A stretch of 64,000 bases of DNA, taken from assembly GCA_002104905.1 (NCBI GenBank), contig MCFE01000405.1, positions 16,652 through 80,651 of the forward strand, written 5' to 3'. Origin of the DNA: Basidiobolus meristosporus CBS 931.73. Taxonomy: Eukaryota > Basidiobolomycota > Basidiobolomycetes > Basidiobolales > Basidiobolaceae. This document shows, in pieces, positions 1-10,774 of the stretch; position 1 is the first letter of the stretch; each line of letters starts with the position of its first letter. The translations under genes and the position numbers were made by a program. The notes below the pieces were generated by a model. It did not search any database. It was given only the letters and a program-made list of their open reading frames with translations, and was not told the origin of the DNA.

Positions 1-571
1 CTATAGCCAGATAGAGTAAATCTAGTTCTATTAGCTCTATACAGAAATAAACTTTTAATTGCCACCAATAGCCAAGAAACCTTGCAAGCCACTATATTCA
101 TCCTAGCTAGGGAGCTCAGATGTCCAATCAAGGTGAACTCAGTTACTACTGAGGGACAAAGTTCCCCATAGAAAGTGATACCCAGAATATCACCCTCAGC
201 CAGTCCTAGTATATTCAAAATATACTTAGGAAGTACCAAATGGAAGACTGTAAACTGGCAGCTACCCCTATGGAGACAAACCTTAGCTTTGTCAATGCTC
301 AGTTAAATCAAGGGTGTTTGGTGCCATTGAAAAGCCCTGAGTTCCCTTACTAATCTACAACTGGCAGTCTGATGAATATCATGCTTGGAATACATCTAGA
401 TATCTCATATTTACTGGGAGCTGTCAGCAAGCATTCTCAGAACAATAGGTCTGGCCATATTGCAACAGTTAAGCAAATATTTAGATATGGTACTGCTAAT
501 ATTTGTTTAAGGTACAACTAAAAGGATCCAGAACAAGATCTTGTGAGATACACTGGTGCTGATTGGAGACA
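1..571 (+). pseudogene. Copia pol relic (reverse transcriptase end to RNase H start)
   Basis: Decayed fragment of a Ty1/Copia polyprotein of the same family as B1 and B2 but on the plus strand. In the first 190 bases the frame beginning PDRVNLVLLALY aligns with the segment just before the YVDD box of B2; the YVDD itself is destroyed (LALYRNK). From about 200 the frame matches the RT-RNase H connection, with ILRKYQMEDCK clearly readable, then GSLM and HIATVKQIFRY. The last recognisable residues (GADWR) are near 571. Stops, indels and a lost stretch between about 150 and 195 make it non-coding. The match to B2 is read directly from translation; it is cut by the window edge on the left. Confidence 0.75.
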
Positions 572-728
572 CCTATGCCATTGGCATTAAGAAGCTAGGG
601 AGCCCCAATGTATTGGTAATTAGTTGAATAATCCTTTGAAGAATAGCTTTGCTCCATGGATGGATCCTATCCAGATAAGCCCTAAGGTGTGGGCAATTAG
701 TTACGTAAGGAAGGACTTGAATGAATGT
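572..728. other. Short unassigned spacer
   Basis: No coding signal seen. About 640-690 is loosely similar to the K segment of the DNA transposon near 12840 (shared words around CCATGGATGGATCC), so it may be a scrap of that element. Confidence 0.3.
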
Positions 729-992
729 TGTGGTGGTGTTTGAGTCCAAGGGGGAAATAAATCTAACACTTGTCAGTGTTGTGTGTGTGGGGTGCTCATT
801 ATGTGCACTAACATCTGGCAAAAGCTGTGTGGAATACTTGAGTTTTATCTATGCATTAATGTGAACAGCACAAGGACTCAAGCTTGTCAAGGGAGGACTA
901 TTGAGCTACAGTCCCCATTCAGTTGGTGCCTTAACCAACATAAGTGCTGGATGCAGTGTACCATGGAATGACAATGTACTAAAGCTTATGAC
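729..992 (-). repeat. Gypsy-A type LTR, left part (split by Copia B1)
   Basis: Read on the minus strand this follows the last ~260 bases of the Gypsy-A LTR seen intact at 17837-18906 and 11345-12422: the terminal TGTGGTGGTG, the CTCTGGCAAAAGC word and CTCAAGCTTGTCAAGGG are all shared. It stops exactly at the left target duplication of Copia B1, and the same LTR resumes at 5261 on the other side. It is more diverged than the A1/A2 LTRs, so it is an older solo LTR. Confidence 0.75.
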
Positions 993-1339
993 TGTTGTGA
1001 GAGTCTTGGAGATATTGGAAGTGATTAGGAGGACAAGTAGATTGTGTGGTTTTTGCATAATGATTTATTGAATGTAAAAGTAGTATTTATACTTTTACAT
1101 GGTCTTGGCATAGCAAACACATAGAATAGGATAAGAAGGTCCCAAGAACATGTGTGCAAAGTTTGGGGCTGCTTGGACAGCTTTGAGAATTTTCATGTTC
1201 TGGGTACCTGGTATTTTGGTGAAAATATTCTAAGTAAATCCCAACAAGGAATTTGGTCAGTATACTCTAGGATTTGAAGGTTATGATCTAAGTGACCAAG
1301 TGAGGTGAATATTTAGGTGGAAATACAAATTTTACAATA
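993..1339 (-). repeat. 3' LTR of Copia B1
   Basis: 347 bp. The plus-strand reading starts TGTTGTGAGAG and ends TTACAATA; its partner at 4913-5260 is highly similar throughout. The family has an inverted terminal pair TGTTGTAA / TTACAACA. The inner end of this copy reads ...AATA rather than ...AACA. Confidence 0.88.
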
Positions 1340-1350
1340 CTCTCACTCAA

Positions 1351-1788
1351 CTAAATGTTCATACTGACTAGTCCTAATTTTGACCTAACATATTCAAACT
1401 TGTCTCTAGCTAATGGTTTGGTAAATATAGCTGCAATCATTTCATCTGTAGGACAGTAAACTAAGCTAACTAAGTTATTCTCTATAGCTTCATGTATGAA
1501 ATGATGTCTAATATCTATGTGCTTGGTTCTAGCATGAAAAGTTGGATTTCTACCTAGTTGTATACATGCTTGATTATTGTGAAATAAAGTAATAGGCATT
1601 TTTTGACATAGGCCTAAATCTGTAAAAAGCTTTCTTAGCCACATTGCTTCTTTAGTAGCTTCACAGGCTGCCATGTACTCTGCCTCTATGGTAGAGAGTG
1701 CTACGGTTGGCTGCTTTCTTGAATTCCATGAAATTGCTCCTTGACAGTAAAGAAAGGTGTATCCTGTGGTGGATCTTCTGTCTTCCAA
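1351..1788 (-). pseudogene. B1 RNase H domain of Copia pol
   Basis: Open 145-residue stretch at the C-terminus of the B1 polyprotein. It carries the Copia RNase H signature STIEAEYMAACEATKEA and the HARTKHIDIRHHFI motif, followed by the usual YCPT..M.A.IFTKPL tail. The RNase H would degrade the RNA strand of the RNA-DNA hybrid during reverse transcription. The frame ends only about a dozen bases before the LTR, as is normal for Copia. Upstream continuity with RT is broken by a frameshift around 1790 and by the deletion near 2030. Confidence 0.85.
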
Positions 1789-1997
1789 ATTTTGTCCCTA
1801 ATCAGCATCAGAGTATCCCAAAAGATCCTGTTCTGAATCCTGATAAGTGTATCTTAAGCAGATATCAGCAGTTCCTTTTAGGTATCTAAAAATCCGCTTA
1901 ACTGCTGCAATATGATCAGATCCATAGTTCTGATTATGTTAGCTCACAACTCCCACCGAATATGAGATATCTGGACATGTTCCAAGCAAGATATACA

Positions 1998-2768
1998 TCA
2001 GACTAGTGACCATAGATTGATAAGGAAAGTCCAGGCTCTTGGTGATTGATTGAGACCATATAGTGACTGTTTAAGCTTGCAGACCAAATGGGGGTTATCT
2101 TGGTCAACAAACCCATCAGGCTGGTCCATATACATGTCCTTAGCAAGTTCTCCATTCAAAAATGCAGCTTTTACATTCATTTGATGAATAAAAAACCTAT
2201 ATTTGGCTGCAATAGCCAATATTACTCTGATGGAATTAAACTTGGCTACCAGTGCAAAGGTCTCAGTATAGTCAAGTCCTTTTGTTTGAGAGTATCCTTT
2301 GGCTACAAGTCTTGCTGTGTATCTTTCAATTGTACCATCAGCCTTGTATTTTGTCTTGAAGACCCTTCTGCATCCAATTGATTTTTGGCTGATTAGTAAT
2401 TTGACTAAGTCCCAAGTTTGATTTTCCATCAGGGCCTGATATTCCTCAGTCATTGCAGATCTCCAAAACATCATCTGAGGGCTACTTAGGACCTCCTTAA
2501 CAGTCTGGGGCTCATCAATATGGACTGAATAGGCATAGGCTAAGTTTGTACCCTCATAGATATAGTAATTTGGGCTATTTCTTGTCCAACCAAATCTCCG
2601 GGCATTTGATACTGGAATGATCACTTCTGGGATATTCCTGGGCACTGATTCTGGCTGAACCACAGTTGTAGAGTCATCTGGAGAGAAAAAGTTATCACTG
2701 TTTTGCTCTGATTCAATCCTGACAATTAGTGGACTTGAGATGAAATTTTTGTCATCATCTGATGTCAT
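1998..2768 (-). pseudogene. B1 reverse transcriptase N-terminal half, YVDD deleted
   Basis: Open 256-residue stretch. It shows the Copia RT N-terminus: the W-DLV and IGCR-VFK-KY blocks, ARLVAKGYSQTKGLDY, HQMNVKAAFLNGEL and KQSLYGLNQSPRAW. Immediately after that last motif, at about 2029-2034, the sequence jumps to FPYQSMV, which in B2 lies roughly 140 codons later. The intervening segment, including the catalytic YVDD, is missing. This copy therefore could not encode a working polymerase. The start methionine is arbitrary, because the real polyprotein runs in from the integrase side. Confidence 0.88.
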
Positions 2769-4358
2769 TTTTTGTGAAAATTTTGAATTTTCTTGAACAA
2801 CACATCTGTGGACTTGATCAGCCTCTTTGCTTTGGTATTGTAGAGTCTGTATGCCTTACGCTCATTGCAGTAGCCCAAAATTATGCATTTTACACTTTTG
2901 GCTCAATTTTTGACTGATTTCTGGCCAGTTTTTTGGCATATGCTGTACACCCAAGTATTCTTAGATGTTCTGCACATGGTCTGTATCCATACCATGCTTC
3001 AAATGGAGTAGAATCACAAAGTATTCTGTTACAACTCCTATTTTCAAGGTATACAGCAGTGGCAACTGAATCTGCCCAAAAATCATAGGATAATTTTTAT
3101 CATGAATCATAGATCTTGTCATATCAATTATTGATCTGTTAGCACATTCTGCTACTCCATATTGCTGTGGGGAGTATGGTACAGTAGTCTCTAGCTATAT
3201 CCCATGAATTTTGCAGAAGTGGATGAAGAGTTTTGAGGTATATTCTCCACCATTATCAGAACATATCTTCTTGATTTTTTCACCAGTTTCTCTCTCCACC
3301 ATGGCTTTAAACTCCCTGAACTTAGACATAGCTTCTTCCTTTCTCTCCATGAAGTAGACCCATGTGTATCTTGTATAACCATCAACAAAAGTGATTAAAT
3401 ACTTCATCTTGCCTAAGGATAAATCTTGCATACGTCTGCATAGATCTGATTGAATTAGATCTAACTTTTTCTTAGTTTTGATTATCCCAGAGCTCTTGAA
3501 TGGTTGTCTGGCTTGTTTCCCATATATGCAGGCTTCACAGTGCTCCAAATTAGCTGGGGGATTAATTTTCACTCCAGAAATTAGCAGATCTTTGATCATT
3601 TTACGCAAATAATAAAAATTGATGTGCCCAAATCTCCTGTGCCAAAGCATTGGTATTTCTTCATTTAAGTTACCTATATTGGCTTCCAGATATGATGGAA
3701 TATAAGTCAACTTGTATAGATTATGATCTCCAATGCCCAAAGCAATAAGGGCACCATTTTTATCAGTGATCCTACATCCAGAATTGTCAAAACTGAAACT
3801 GAGTCCTTCTGCTGTGGCCTTGCTTACAGTGAGTAGGTTCTTGGCTATTCCTGGTAGATAGAGTACTTCTTTAAAGGTCAGTGTATGACTTCCTTCACTG
3901 CTTCTAAGGTTTACCTGGATATTTCCTTCTCCCACTGCATCAAGTGTTCTATTGTCACCCATGAAAACCTTCTTAATTGGAATTTCTTGATATTGGGTAA
4001 AAAGTTCTTTTGGATGTGTAAAGTGTTGAGAAGCTCCAGAGTCAATATACCACGTCTGAGAATCCTTGTTTGTGGTCATATTTAGTGCTGATATGAATAG
4101 TCTATCTTCAGTTGTTGCAGCATTTCCATATTCAGGCTTCTTTTGCTGATTATCCTTCTTTTTGAGACACCAGTCTGATGTGTATCCTTTTGTTTTGCAG
4201 TAATTGCAAAACAGGTTGCTGTTGTCTCTGTAGGGTCTGGGGCACCTCCTTTGTTGGTTATCATTGCTTATTAAAGCATTTTGTTCTTCCTTCTTATTGG
4301 TGCTTGATTTTCTTAATTCTTCATCCAGGAGCCTTCCATATACATAATCTAAGGTCAA
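2769..4358 (-). pseudogene. B1 gag C-terminus, protease and integrase
   Basis: The main open stretch is 4358-3195 (387 residues). In order it holds a gag C-terminus, a zinc-knuckle remnant CNYCKTKGYTSDWC (the conserved His is replaced by Tyr), the aspartic protease motif WYIDSGASQHF, the gag-pre-integrase block MLWHRRFGHINF with its HHCC-type CEAC, and the integrase core with IQSDLC and CSDNGGEY. A stop falls right after HFCKIHGI at about 3195. The third catalytic residue region (YGVAE.ANRS) is readable in the next segment down to about 3120, followed by a stop-ridden linker to 2769. The arrangement gag-PR-IN-RT-RH is diagnostic of Copia. Confidence 0.87.
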
Positions 4359-4908
4359 ATCTTAACTCTGGACTCTATGGCTGATACAAGGCCCTGAAAC
4401 TTGTCTGTCAGGCCATTCAGGAAGGTAACTATCACATCCTCATCAGTAGTTGGTACACCCACAGATTCCATCTCATCAAACAGCAGGGTAATTCTGTTAA
4501 TTAGGATTTTCATTTCTTCTCCTGGAGGCATCTCTGTAGTAAAGAATTTTTGTCTCAGATACACTTTCTTAGCAGCTGAACATGACTGATAGGTGTCTTC
4601 TAATGCCTTCCAGGCATTCTTTGCCTTTTTTGCTCTTGAGCATTGAATTAGCAATTTGTCTTTAACATTAAGGCAAATGCAGTTAAAGGCACTTTATACT
4701 TTCTTCCGGTACTTCAAGGCCTCCTCTCCACATTTTTAGGAGGGCATTCTTCTCCCATGACAATATCCCAAAGGCCTCTTTCTTGTAGCAGCATCTTCAT
4801 TTTCACCTTCCACACTTGGTAGTTAATTCCATCCAACTTTTCAGCAGAGGGAAAAATTTCAGTAATAGCAGTAGTGGACATTGCAGAGAGTGATAGCTTG
4901 GTGCTCAT
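4355..4908 (-). pseudogene. B1 gag N-terminal region
   Basis: Gag of Copia B1, beginning at the ATG complementary to 4906-4908, four bases inside the internal edge of the 5' LTR. The first part reads MSTKLSLSAMSTTAI and then FPSAEKLDGINYQVWKVKM, the usual Copia gag entry (W-VKM). A frameshift around 4714 separates it from the second part, 4654-4355, which carries KAKNAWKALEDTYQS and the L..RI..L..EM motif of UBN2-type gag. Gag would form the virus-like particle around the element RNA. Confidence 0.82.
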
Positions 4909-4912
4909 AAGC

Positions 4913-5260
4913 TGTTGTAAGAGTCTTGGAGATATTGGAAGTGATTGGAAGGACAAGCAGATTATGTGGTTTTCACTTAATGACTTATTGAATGTAAGAG
5001 TAGTACTTATACTTTTACATGGTCTTGGCATAACAAACACATAGAATAGGTTAAGGAAGGTCCCAAGAACATATGTGCAAAGTTTGGGGCTGTTTGGACA
5101 ACTTTGAGAATTTTCATGTTCTGGGTACCTGGTATTTTGGTAAAAATATTCTAAGTTAATACCAGCAAGGAATTTGGTCAGTATTCTCTAGGACTTGAAG
5201 GTAATGATCTAAGTGACTAAGTTAGGTGAGTATTTAGGTGGAAATACAAATTTTACAAGA
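4913..5260 (-). repeat. 5' LTR of Copia B1
   Basis: 348 bp, partner of 993-1339. The plus-strand reading starts TGTTGTAAGAG and ends TTACAAGA directly before the target duplication ATGAC. The segment just inside the element (minus strand GCTTATGAGC) is a mutated form of the GGTTATGAGC primer-binding site preserved in B2 and in Copia C. Confidence 0.88.
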
Positions 5261-5615
5261 ATGACTTCAAAGCAATTGCAAATACAACCAGCAGGGACTT
5301 GACAGCCATGCAGCTGTGATCAACAGTTACAGAGAAAAAAAGGTATCTTTGACTGTAAAAGAACAGACCTGGGAAGGAGTCAAATATTACAAAAGATGCC
5401 CACTGTTGATATAATATCCAGGGAGTTCTTCCAAGGTTAGTTGGATGTCTGCATAGTTCCCTGTGAGAATACTTCAGTATCAGCAGGAATAAAAACTGGT
5501 TGACTTAGGAAACAATACTAATCACAATAAGCTAAATTGGCTATTACCAAAATTGGATTAGTAAAAGTAGTGAAGTAGAAAATATGAGAGTGAGTGGCTT
5601 TATGAGCCCATTGCA
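5261..5615 (-). repeat. Gypsy-A type LTR, continuation after Copia B1
   Basis: Picks up the Gypsy-A LTR exactly where 992 left off. The minus-strand A-LTR words around ACCAGCAGGGACTTGA, the TATCTTTGACTGTA region and AAGGTTAGTTGG are all recognisable. Towards 5570-5615 it resembles the other end of the LTR (GAAGTAGAAAATATG), implying internal loss of several hundred bases. Confidence 0.6.
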
Positions 5616-5689
5616 ATGCAATAAGAAGCTAACTACTATTAGGACTTGTCTGTAATATGATACTTGCCAATGGACAACATAATCAATAT

Positions 5690-5900
5690 TGCTATATTAC
5701 ACATGTTCAGTCTACCAGTTGCTAAATTACCAGATGTACTGTGTCATTTAGAGCCCTCAGGGCCCTTGTATGAGAATTCTCAGGTCATTCTGAAGTTTTC
5801 AGTTTTCTAAAGATGACTGTAATTTTCTAGTACCTTACCATTAGTAATCACTTAGCAATCAGGATAAGTATTTAAAGTAGCTTCATCTGTAACCAATAAT
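5690..5900 (+). repeat. Diverged Gypsy-A LTR fragment, plus orientation
   Basis: The words GAATTCTCAGGTCATTCTGA, TAGTAATCACTTAGC and AAGTATTTAAAG follow, in order, the central promoter region of the A LTR (compare 18211-18317). Similarity is weak outside these words. Confidence 0.45.
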
Positions 5901-6346
5901 TTGTACTTTCCACTAATATCACAATTGCTTGATAGATTTACAGTTGAGCACTACACCTACCTGCAACAGTTAAACCTCAGGCCTGCTATTAAGGAGCTTT
6001 TCAGGGTAGAGCACAAGACACACAAAGGTTGTTAGAGACACCTGGAGCACCTAGGATACTAGAGAAGTAGGGGCTTTAACCATATTGACATAGTGATAGA
6101 GCTACCAGCAGTGTGAACCCAGTGGTTACTGAACAAATCAAATACCTCACACACCTTAAGTTGTATAGCATCTACTAAGAAAACTTATTTTTTGATATGG
6201 GTCAAATAATGAAAGGTGCACAAGTTGTTTCTATCAAGGAGATACCTGCTGAACTTTGGCAAAGTTGTCCAAATGGGAGTCAATTACTAATTGCATCCAG
6301 CCTAATTTCACAGTACTTGACCAATTATTCAACATCTAGGGATACT
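5901..6346. other. Unassigned sequence
   Basis: No open reading frame with a recognisable product and no clear match elsewhere in the window. It lies between old LTR debris and the D-type LTR that hosts Copia B2. Confidence 0.3.
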
Positions 6347-6417
6347 TGTTGAAATCTAAAGGGGATACTGGAAGCAAATTGGAGAATCAGAAGATTGGTA
6401 TGATATTTACTTGTTAT
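6347..6417 (+). repeat. Family-D LTR, left part (split by Copia B2)
   Basis: Starts TGTTGAAATC and aligns with the first ~70 bases of the D LTR at 32571 (shared ATACTGGAAGCAAATTGG-type segment and TACTTGTT). It is interrupted by B2; the remaining 3' portion continues at 10775-11052. The two pieces together are about 350 bp, the same length as the uninterrupted D LTR. The plus orientation is nominal. Confidence 0.78.
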
Positions 6418-6766
6418 TGTTGTAAGAGTCTTGGAGATATTGGAAGTGATTGAAAGGACAAGTAGATTATGGGGTATTCACTTAAAAATTTATTGAATGT
6501 AAAAGTAGTATCTACACTTTTACATGGTCTTGGCATTACAAACACGTAGAATAGACTAAGGAAGGTCCCAAGAACTTGTGTGTAAAGCTTGGGGCTGTTT
6601 GGACAACTTTGAGAATTCTCATGTTCTGTGTACCTGGTATTTTGGTGAAAATATTCTAAGTAAATCCCAACAAGGAATCTGGTCAGTATTCTCTAGGATT
6701 CAAAGGTTATGATCTAAGTGACCAAGTTAGGTAATTATTTAGGTGGAATTCCAAATTTTTACAATA
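6418..6766 (-). repeat. 3' LTR of Copia B2
   Basis: 349 bp, plus-strand ends TGTTGTAA and TTACAATA. It is closely matched by 10426-10774. The purine tract TGAGTGAGGG (minus strand) lies immediately inside. Confidence 0.87.
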
Positions 6767-6777
6767 CCCTCACTCAG

Positions 6778-7440
6778 CTAAATGCTCATACTGACTAGTC
6801 CTAATTTTGTCCTAACATATTCAAACTTGTCTTGAGCTAATGGTTTGGTAAATATAGCTGCAATCATTTCAACAGTAGGACAGTAAACTAAGCTAACCAA
6901 GTTATTCTCTGTAGCTTCATGTATGAAATGATGTCTAATATCTATGTGCTTGGTTCTAGCATGAAAAGTTGGATTTCTACCTAGTTGTATACATGCTTGA
7001 TTATTGTGAAATAAAGTAATAGGCATTTTTTGACATAGGCCTCAATCTGTAAAAAGCTTTCTTAGCCACATTGCTTCTTTTGTAGCTTTACAGGCTGCCA
7101 TGTACTCTGCCTCTGTGGTAGAAAGTGCTGTGGTTGGTTACTTTCTTGAATTCCATGATATTACTCCTTTACAGTAAAGAAAGGTGTATCCTGTGGTTGG
7201 TCTTCTGTGTTACAAATTTTGTCCCCAATCTGCATCACAGTATCCCACAAGATTCTCTTTTGAATCTTGATAAGTGTATCTTAAGCATATATCAGCAGTT
7301 CCTTTAAGATATCTAAAAATCTGCTTAACTGCTGCAATATGATCAGATTCATAGTTCTGATTATGCTGGCTGAAAACTCCCACTGAATGTGAGATATCTG
7401 GACATGTTCCAAGTATGAAATACATCAAACTGTCAACCAT
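6778..7440 (-). pseudogene. B2 RNase H region
   Basis: Two overlapping frames cover the C-terminal part of Copia pol. 7440-7210 reads the region after RT with CPDISHSVGVFSQ and AAVKQIFRYLKGTA and ends at DADWGQN. 7026-6778 holds the RNase H end with HARTKHIDIRHHFI and IFTKPLAQDKFEYV. Between them (7209-7027) the expected YMAAC and TTEAEY blocks are visible but interrupted by stops and frameshifts. The family role is the same as the B1 RNase H. Confidence 0.8.
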
Positions 7441-7464
7441 TGACTAATTAGGCAAGTCAGGGCT

Positions 7465-8420
7465 TTAAGATGGCACCAAGCTCTCTTGATTTGGTTGAGT
7501 TTTGACCAAGTTAAGGTTTGTCTCCCTTGGGATAGCTGCTGATTTACAGTCTTCCATTTGGTACTTCTTTAGTATATCTTGAATATACTTGGATTGGGCT
7601 AGGGTCATAGTCTGGGTACTTCTGTCTATTGAGAACTCAATCCCTAAGTAGTAACCAAGTCTTCTTAGATTGAACATCTTGAACTTTTTAGATAGGCTGT
7701 ATTTATTCTCTTCCAGTGTTGCTAGGTTATTGGCAGCAATAATAAGATCATCCACATATAGAGCTAATAGAACTGGATTTGCTCTATCTGGCTTTTAGTA
7801 TATACTATAGTCAGCATTTTTCCTTTTGAAACTCAAAGATTCCAAACAAGAATATATCTTGCAATCCCAGGCTCTCAGTGATTGTTTGAGACCATATAGT
7901 GACTTTTTAAGCTTGCACACCAAATGGGGGTAATCAAGGTCAGCAAGCCCATCTGGCTGGTCCATATACATGGCCTCATCAGGTTCTGCATTCAAATATG
8001 CAGCTTTTACATTCATTTGATGAATAAAAGACTTGCATTTGGCTGCAATAGCCAATATTAATCTGATGGAATAAAACTTGACTACTGTTGCAAAGGTCTC
8101 AGTATAGTCAAGTCCTCTTGTTTGAGAGTATCCTTTGGCCACAAGTCTTGCTTTGTATCTTTCAGTTCTGCCATCAACCTTGTATTTTGTCTTGAAGACT
8201 GATCTGCATCCAATTGATTTTTAGTTAATTGGTAATTTGACTAAGTCCCAAGTTTGATTTTCCATCAGGGCCTGATATTCCTCAGTCATTGCAAATCTCC
8301 AAAACTTTGTCTGAGGGCACTTTAGGGCCTCTTTTACAGTCTGGGGTTCATCAATATGGACTGAATAGGCATAGGCTAAGTTTGTACACTCATTGATATA
8401 GTAATTTGGGCTAATTTATG
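7465..8420 (-). pseudogene. B2 reverse transcriptase
   Basis: Degenerate Copia reverse transcriptase. 8142-7795 reads AKGYSQTRGLDYTETFA, IHQMNVKAAYLNA and KKSLYGLKQSLRAW; after a single stop the frame continues through the catalytic LYVDDLIIA box (about 7755-7730) into 7755-7465, with YYLGIEF and KYIQDILKKYQMEDCK. The N-terminal W-DLV / IGCRSVFK segment upstream of 8142 is present but out of frame. This copy shows what the B1 deletion removed. Confidence 0.85.
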
Positions 8421-8490
8421 TCCAATTGGATCTCCTTGCAATTGATACTGAAATGACCACTTCTGGGATATTCCTAGGCACTGATTCTGC

Positions 8491-9488
8491 CTAAAACATG
8501 ATTGTAGAGTCCTCTGGAGTGAACAAATTATCATTGTTTTGCTCTGATCCAAACCTCACCATTGGTGGACTTAGGATCAGACTTTTGTCATCATCTGATA
8601 TCAATTCTTGTGAACACTTTGACTTTTCATCAAACAGCACATCCCTGGACTTGATTAACTCCTTTTCTTTGGTATTGCAGAGTTTGTATGCTTTACACTC
8701 ACTGCAGTAACCCAAGATATGTATTTTACACTTTTTGGTTCAAATTATGACTGATTTTGGGGCGGTTTCTTGGCATATGCAGTACACCCAGATATTCTTA
8801 GATGTTTTGCACCTGGTCTGTTTCCATACCATGCTTCAAATGGAGTAGAACCACAAAGTATTCCGTTATAACTCCTATTTTTAAGGTATACAGCAGTGGC
8901 AACTGAATCTGCCAAAAAATCATAGGATCATTTTTGATCATGGATCATAGATCTTGCCATATCCATTATTGATCTGTTAGCATGTTCTGCTACTCCATAT
9001 TGCTGTGGGGAATATGGTACAGTAGTCTCTTGCTTTATCCCATGATTTTTGCAGAAGTGGATGCAGAGTTTTGAGGTATACTCTCCACCATTGTCAGAGT
9101 GTATTTTTGTGATCCTTTGACCAGTTTCTCTCTCCACCATGGCTTTGAGCTCCCTGAGCTTAGACAGTACTTTTTCCTTTCTCTTCATGAAGTAGACCCA
9201 TGTGTATCTTGTATAATCATTAATAAAAGTGATTAAATACTTCATCTTGCCTAAGGATAAATTTTGCATAGGTTCATACAGATCTGAGTGAATTAAATCT
9301 ATTTTTTTCTTAGCTTTGTTTGACCCAGAGCACTTGAGTGGCTCTTTGACTTGTTCCCCATTTATGCAGGCTTCACAGTGCTCCCAATCAGTTGGGGGAT
9401 CATTTTTTACTCCAGATATTAGCTGATCTTTGATTATTTTGTGCAAATAATCAAAATTGATGTGCCCAAATCTCCTGTGCCAAAGCAT
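8491..9488 (-). pseudogene. B2 integrase and linker
   Basis: The 186-residue open stretch 9488-8928 begins at MLWHRRFGHINF (gag-pre-integrase, with CEAC of the zinc-binding site) and contains all three integrase regions: LIHSDLYEPM, IHSDNGGEY and GVAEHANRS. The frame breaks at 8928, after which a linker with KSRDVLFDE (8715-8491) is visible; that motif is typical of the Copia segment between integrase and RT. The integrase would join element cDNA to the chromosome. The catalytic triad is intact in this stretch even though the polyprotein is broken. Confidence 0.86.
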
Positions 9489-9897
9489 TTGTGTTTCTTC
9501 ATTTAAGTTACTTATATTGGCTTCCTTATATGATTGAATATAAGTCAGCTTGTATAGACTCTAATCTCTGATACCCAACTCAATATGGGCACCATTTTAA
9601 TCAGTGATCTTGCATCCAGAATTGTCAAAGCTGAAACTGAGTCCTTCTTAAGTAACCTTGCTTACCAATAGTAGATTCTTGGCAATTTCTGGTACACAGA
9701 GTACTTCTTTAAAGGTCAGTTAATGGCTTTCTTCACTGCTTCAAAGGTTTACTTGGGTATTTCCTTCTCCCACTGCATCAAGTGTTCTATTGTCACTCAT
9801 GCAAACCTTCTTATTTGGAATTTCTTGATATAGGGTAAAAAGTTCTTTTTGGTGTGTAAAGTGTTGAGATGCTCCAGAGTTAATGTACCATGTCTAA
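9489..9897 (-). pseudogene. B2 protease remnant, catalytic Asp lost
   Basis: Translation shows TWYINSGASQHF where active Copia proteases have DSGA, so the catalytic Asp is Asn (codon complementary to 9879-9881). The rest follows the B1 protease (YQEIPNKKV, NRTLDAVGEGN, FSFDNSGCKITD) with several stops. Confidence 0.75.
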
Positions 9898-10421
9898 TAA
9901 AAGGCCCTGAAGCTTGTCTGTCAGGCTATTCAGGATGGTAACTATTGCATCCTCATCAGTAGTTGGTACACCCACAGATTCTATTTCATCTACCAGCAAA
10001 GTTATACTGTTAATTAGATATTTCATTTCTTCTCCTGCCTGCATTGTTAAAGTAAAAAATTTTTGTTGCAAATACATTTTATTAGTAGCTGAACATGACT
10101 GATAGGTGTCTTCTAATACCTTCCAGGCATACTTTGCTGTTTTTGCTCTTGAGCATGGAATTAGCAATTAGTCTCTAACATCAAGGCAAATGCAGTTAAA
10201 GGCACTTTGTTCTTTCTTCTGGTACTTTAAGACTTCTTCTACCACATTTTTAGGAGCACATTCTTCACCCATGACAATATCCCAGAGGCCTCTTTCTTGT
10301 AGCATCATCTTCATCTTCACATTCCACACTTGGTAGTTAGACCCATCAACTTTTCAGCAGAGGGAAGAATTCCAGTAATAGCAGTAGTAGACATTGCAGA
10401 GAGTGACAGTGTGAAGCTCAT
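9880..10421 (-). pseudogene. B2 gag remnant
   Basis: Starts with the ATG complementary to 10419-10421, just inside the 5' LTR, reading MSFTLSLSAMSTTAI. A one-base shift after AEKL throws it out of frame. The second part, 10167-9880, carries KYAWKVLEDTYQSCSA and EEMKYLINSI. At about 9898 gag runs directly into protease sequence, so the C-terminal gag and the zinc knuckle (present in B1) are deleted. Confidence 0.8.
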
Positions 10422-10425
10422 AACC

Positions 10426-10774
10426 TGTTGTAAGAGTCTTGGAGATATTGGAAGTGATTGGAAGGACAAGTAGACTATGTTGTTTTTACTTAATGATTTA
10501 TTGAATGTAAAAGTAGTATTTATACTTTTACATGGTCTTTGCATTGCAAACACTTAGATTAGATGAAGGAAGGTCCCAAGAATATGTGTGCACAGTTTGG
10601 GGCTGTTTGCACAACTTTGAGAATTATCATGTTCTGGGTACCTGGTATTTTGGTCAAAATATTCTCAGTAACTCCCAACAAGGAATTTGGTCAGTATTTT
10701 CTAGGACTTGAAGGTAATGATCTAAGAGACTAGGTTAGGTGAATATTTAGGTGGAATTTCAAATTTTTACAACA
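10426..10774 (-). repeat. 5' LTR of Copia B2
   Basis: 349 bp with the perfect inverted ends TGTTGTAA / TTACAACA. The primer-binding site just inside reads GGTTATGAGC on the minus strand (complement of about 10416-10425), matching the site in Copia C. Confidence 0.87.

Larger units (their letters stand above)
988..5265 (-). mobile_element. Copia element B1 (LTR retrotransposon, degenerate)
   Basis: A complete but inactivated Ty1/Copia element on the minus strand, flanked by the 5-bp target duplication ATGAC at 988-992 and 5261-5265. The LTRs are at 993-1339 (3') and 4913-5260 (5'). Inside, in Copia order on the minus strand, are gag, zinc knuckle, protease, integrase, reverse transcriptase and RNase H. 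Lesions include frameshifts in gag, stops in integrase and the following linker, and an internal deletion that removes the YVDD active-site region of reverse transcriptase. A purine-rich tract (TGAGTGAGAG on the minus strand) lies just before the 3' LTR as the likely plus-strand primer. Confidence 0.88.
6418..10774 (-). mobile_element. Copia element B2 (LTR retrotransposon, degenerate)
   Basis: Second Copia-B element, minus strand, with LTRs 6418-6766 (3') and 10426-10774 (5'). Flanking 5-mers are GTTAT (6413-6417) and ATTAT (10775-10779), a four-of-five match to a target duplication. Unlike B1 it keeps the YVDD region of reverse transcriptase, but it has lost the gag C-terminus and zinc knuckle by deletion near 9898 and has many stops. 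It sits inside a D-family LTR. B1 and B2 are similar throughout but carry different deletions, so they are independently decayed copies. Confidence 0.87.
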
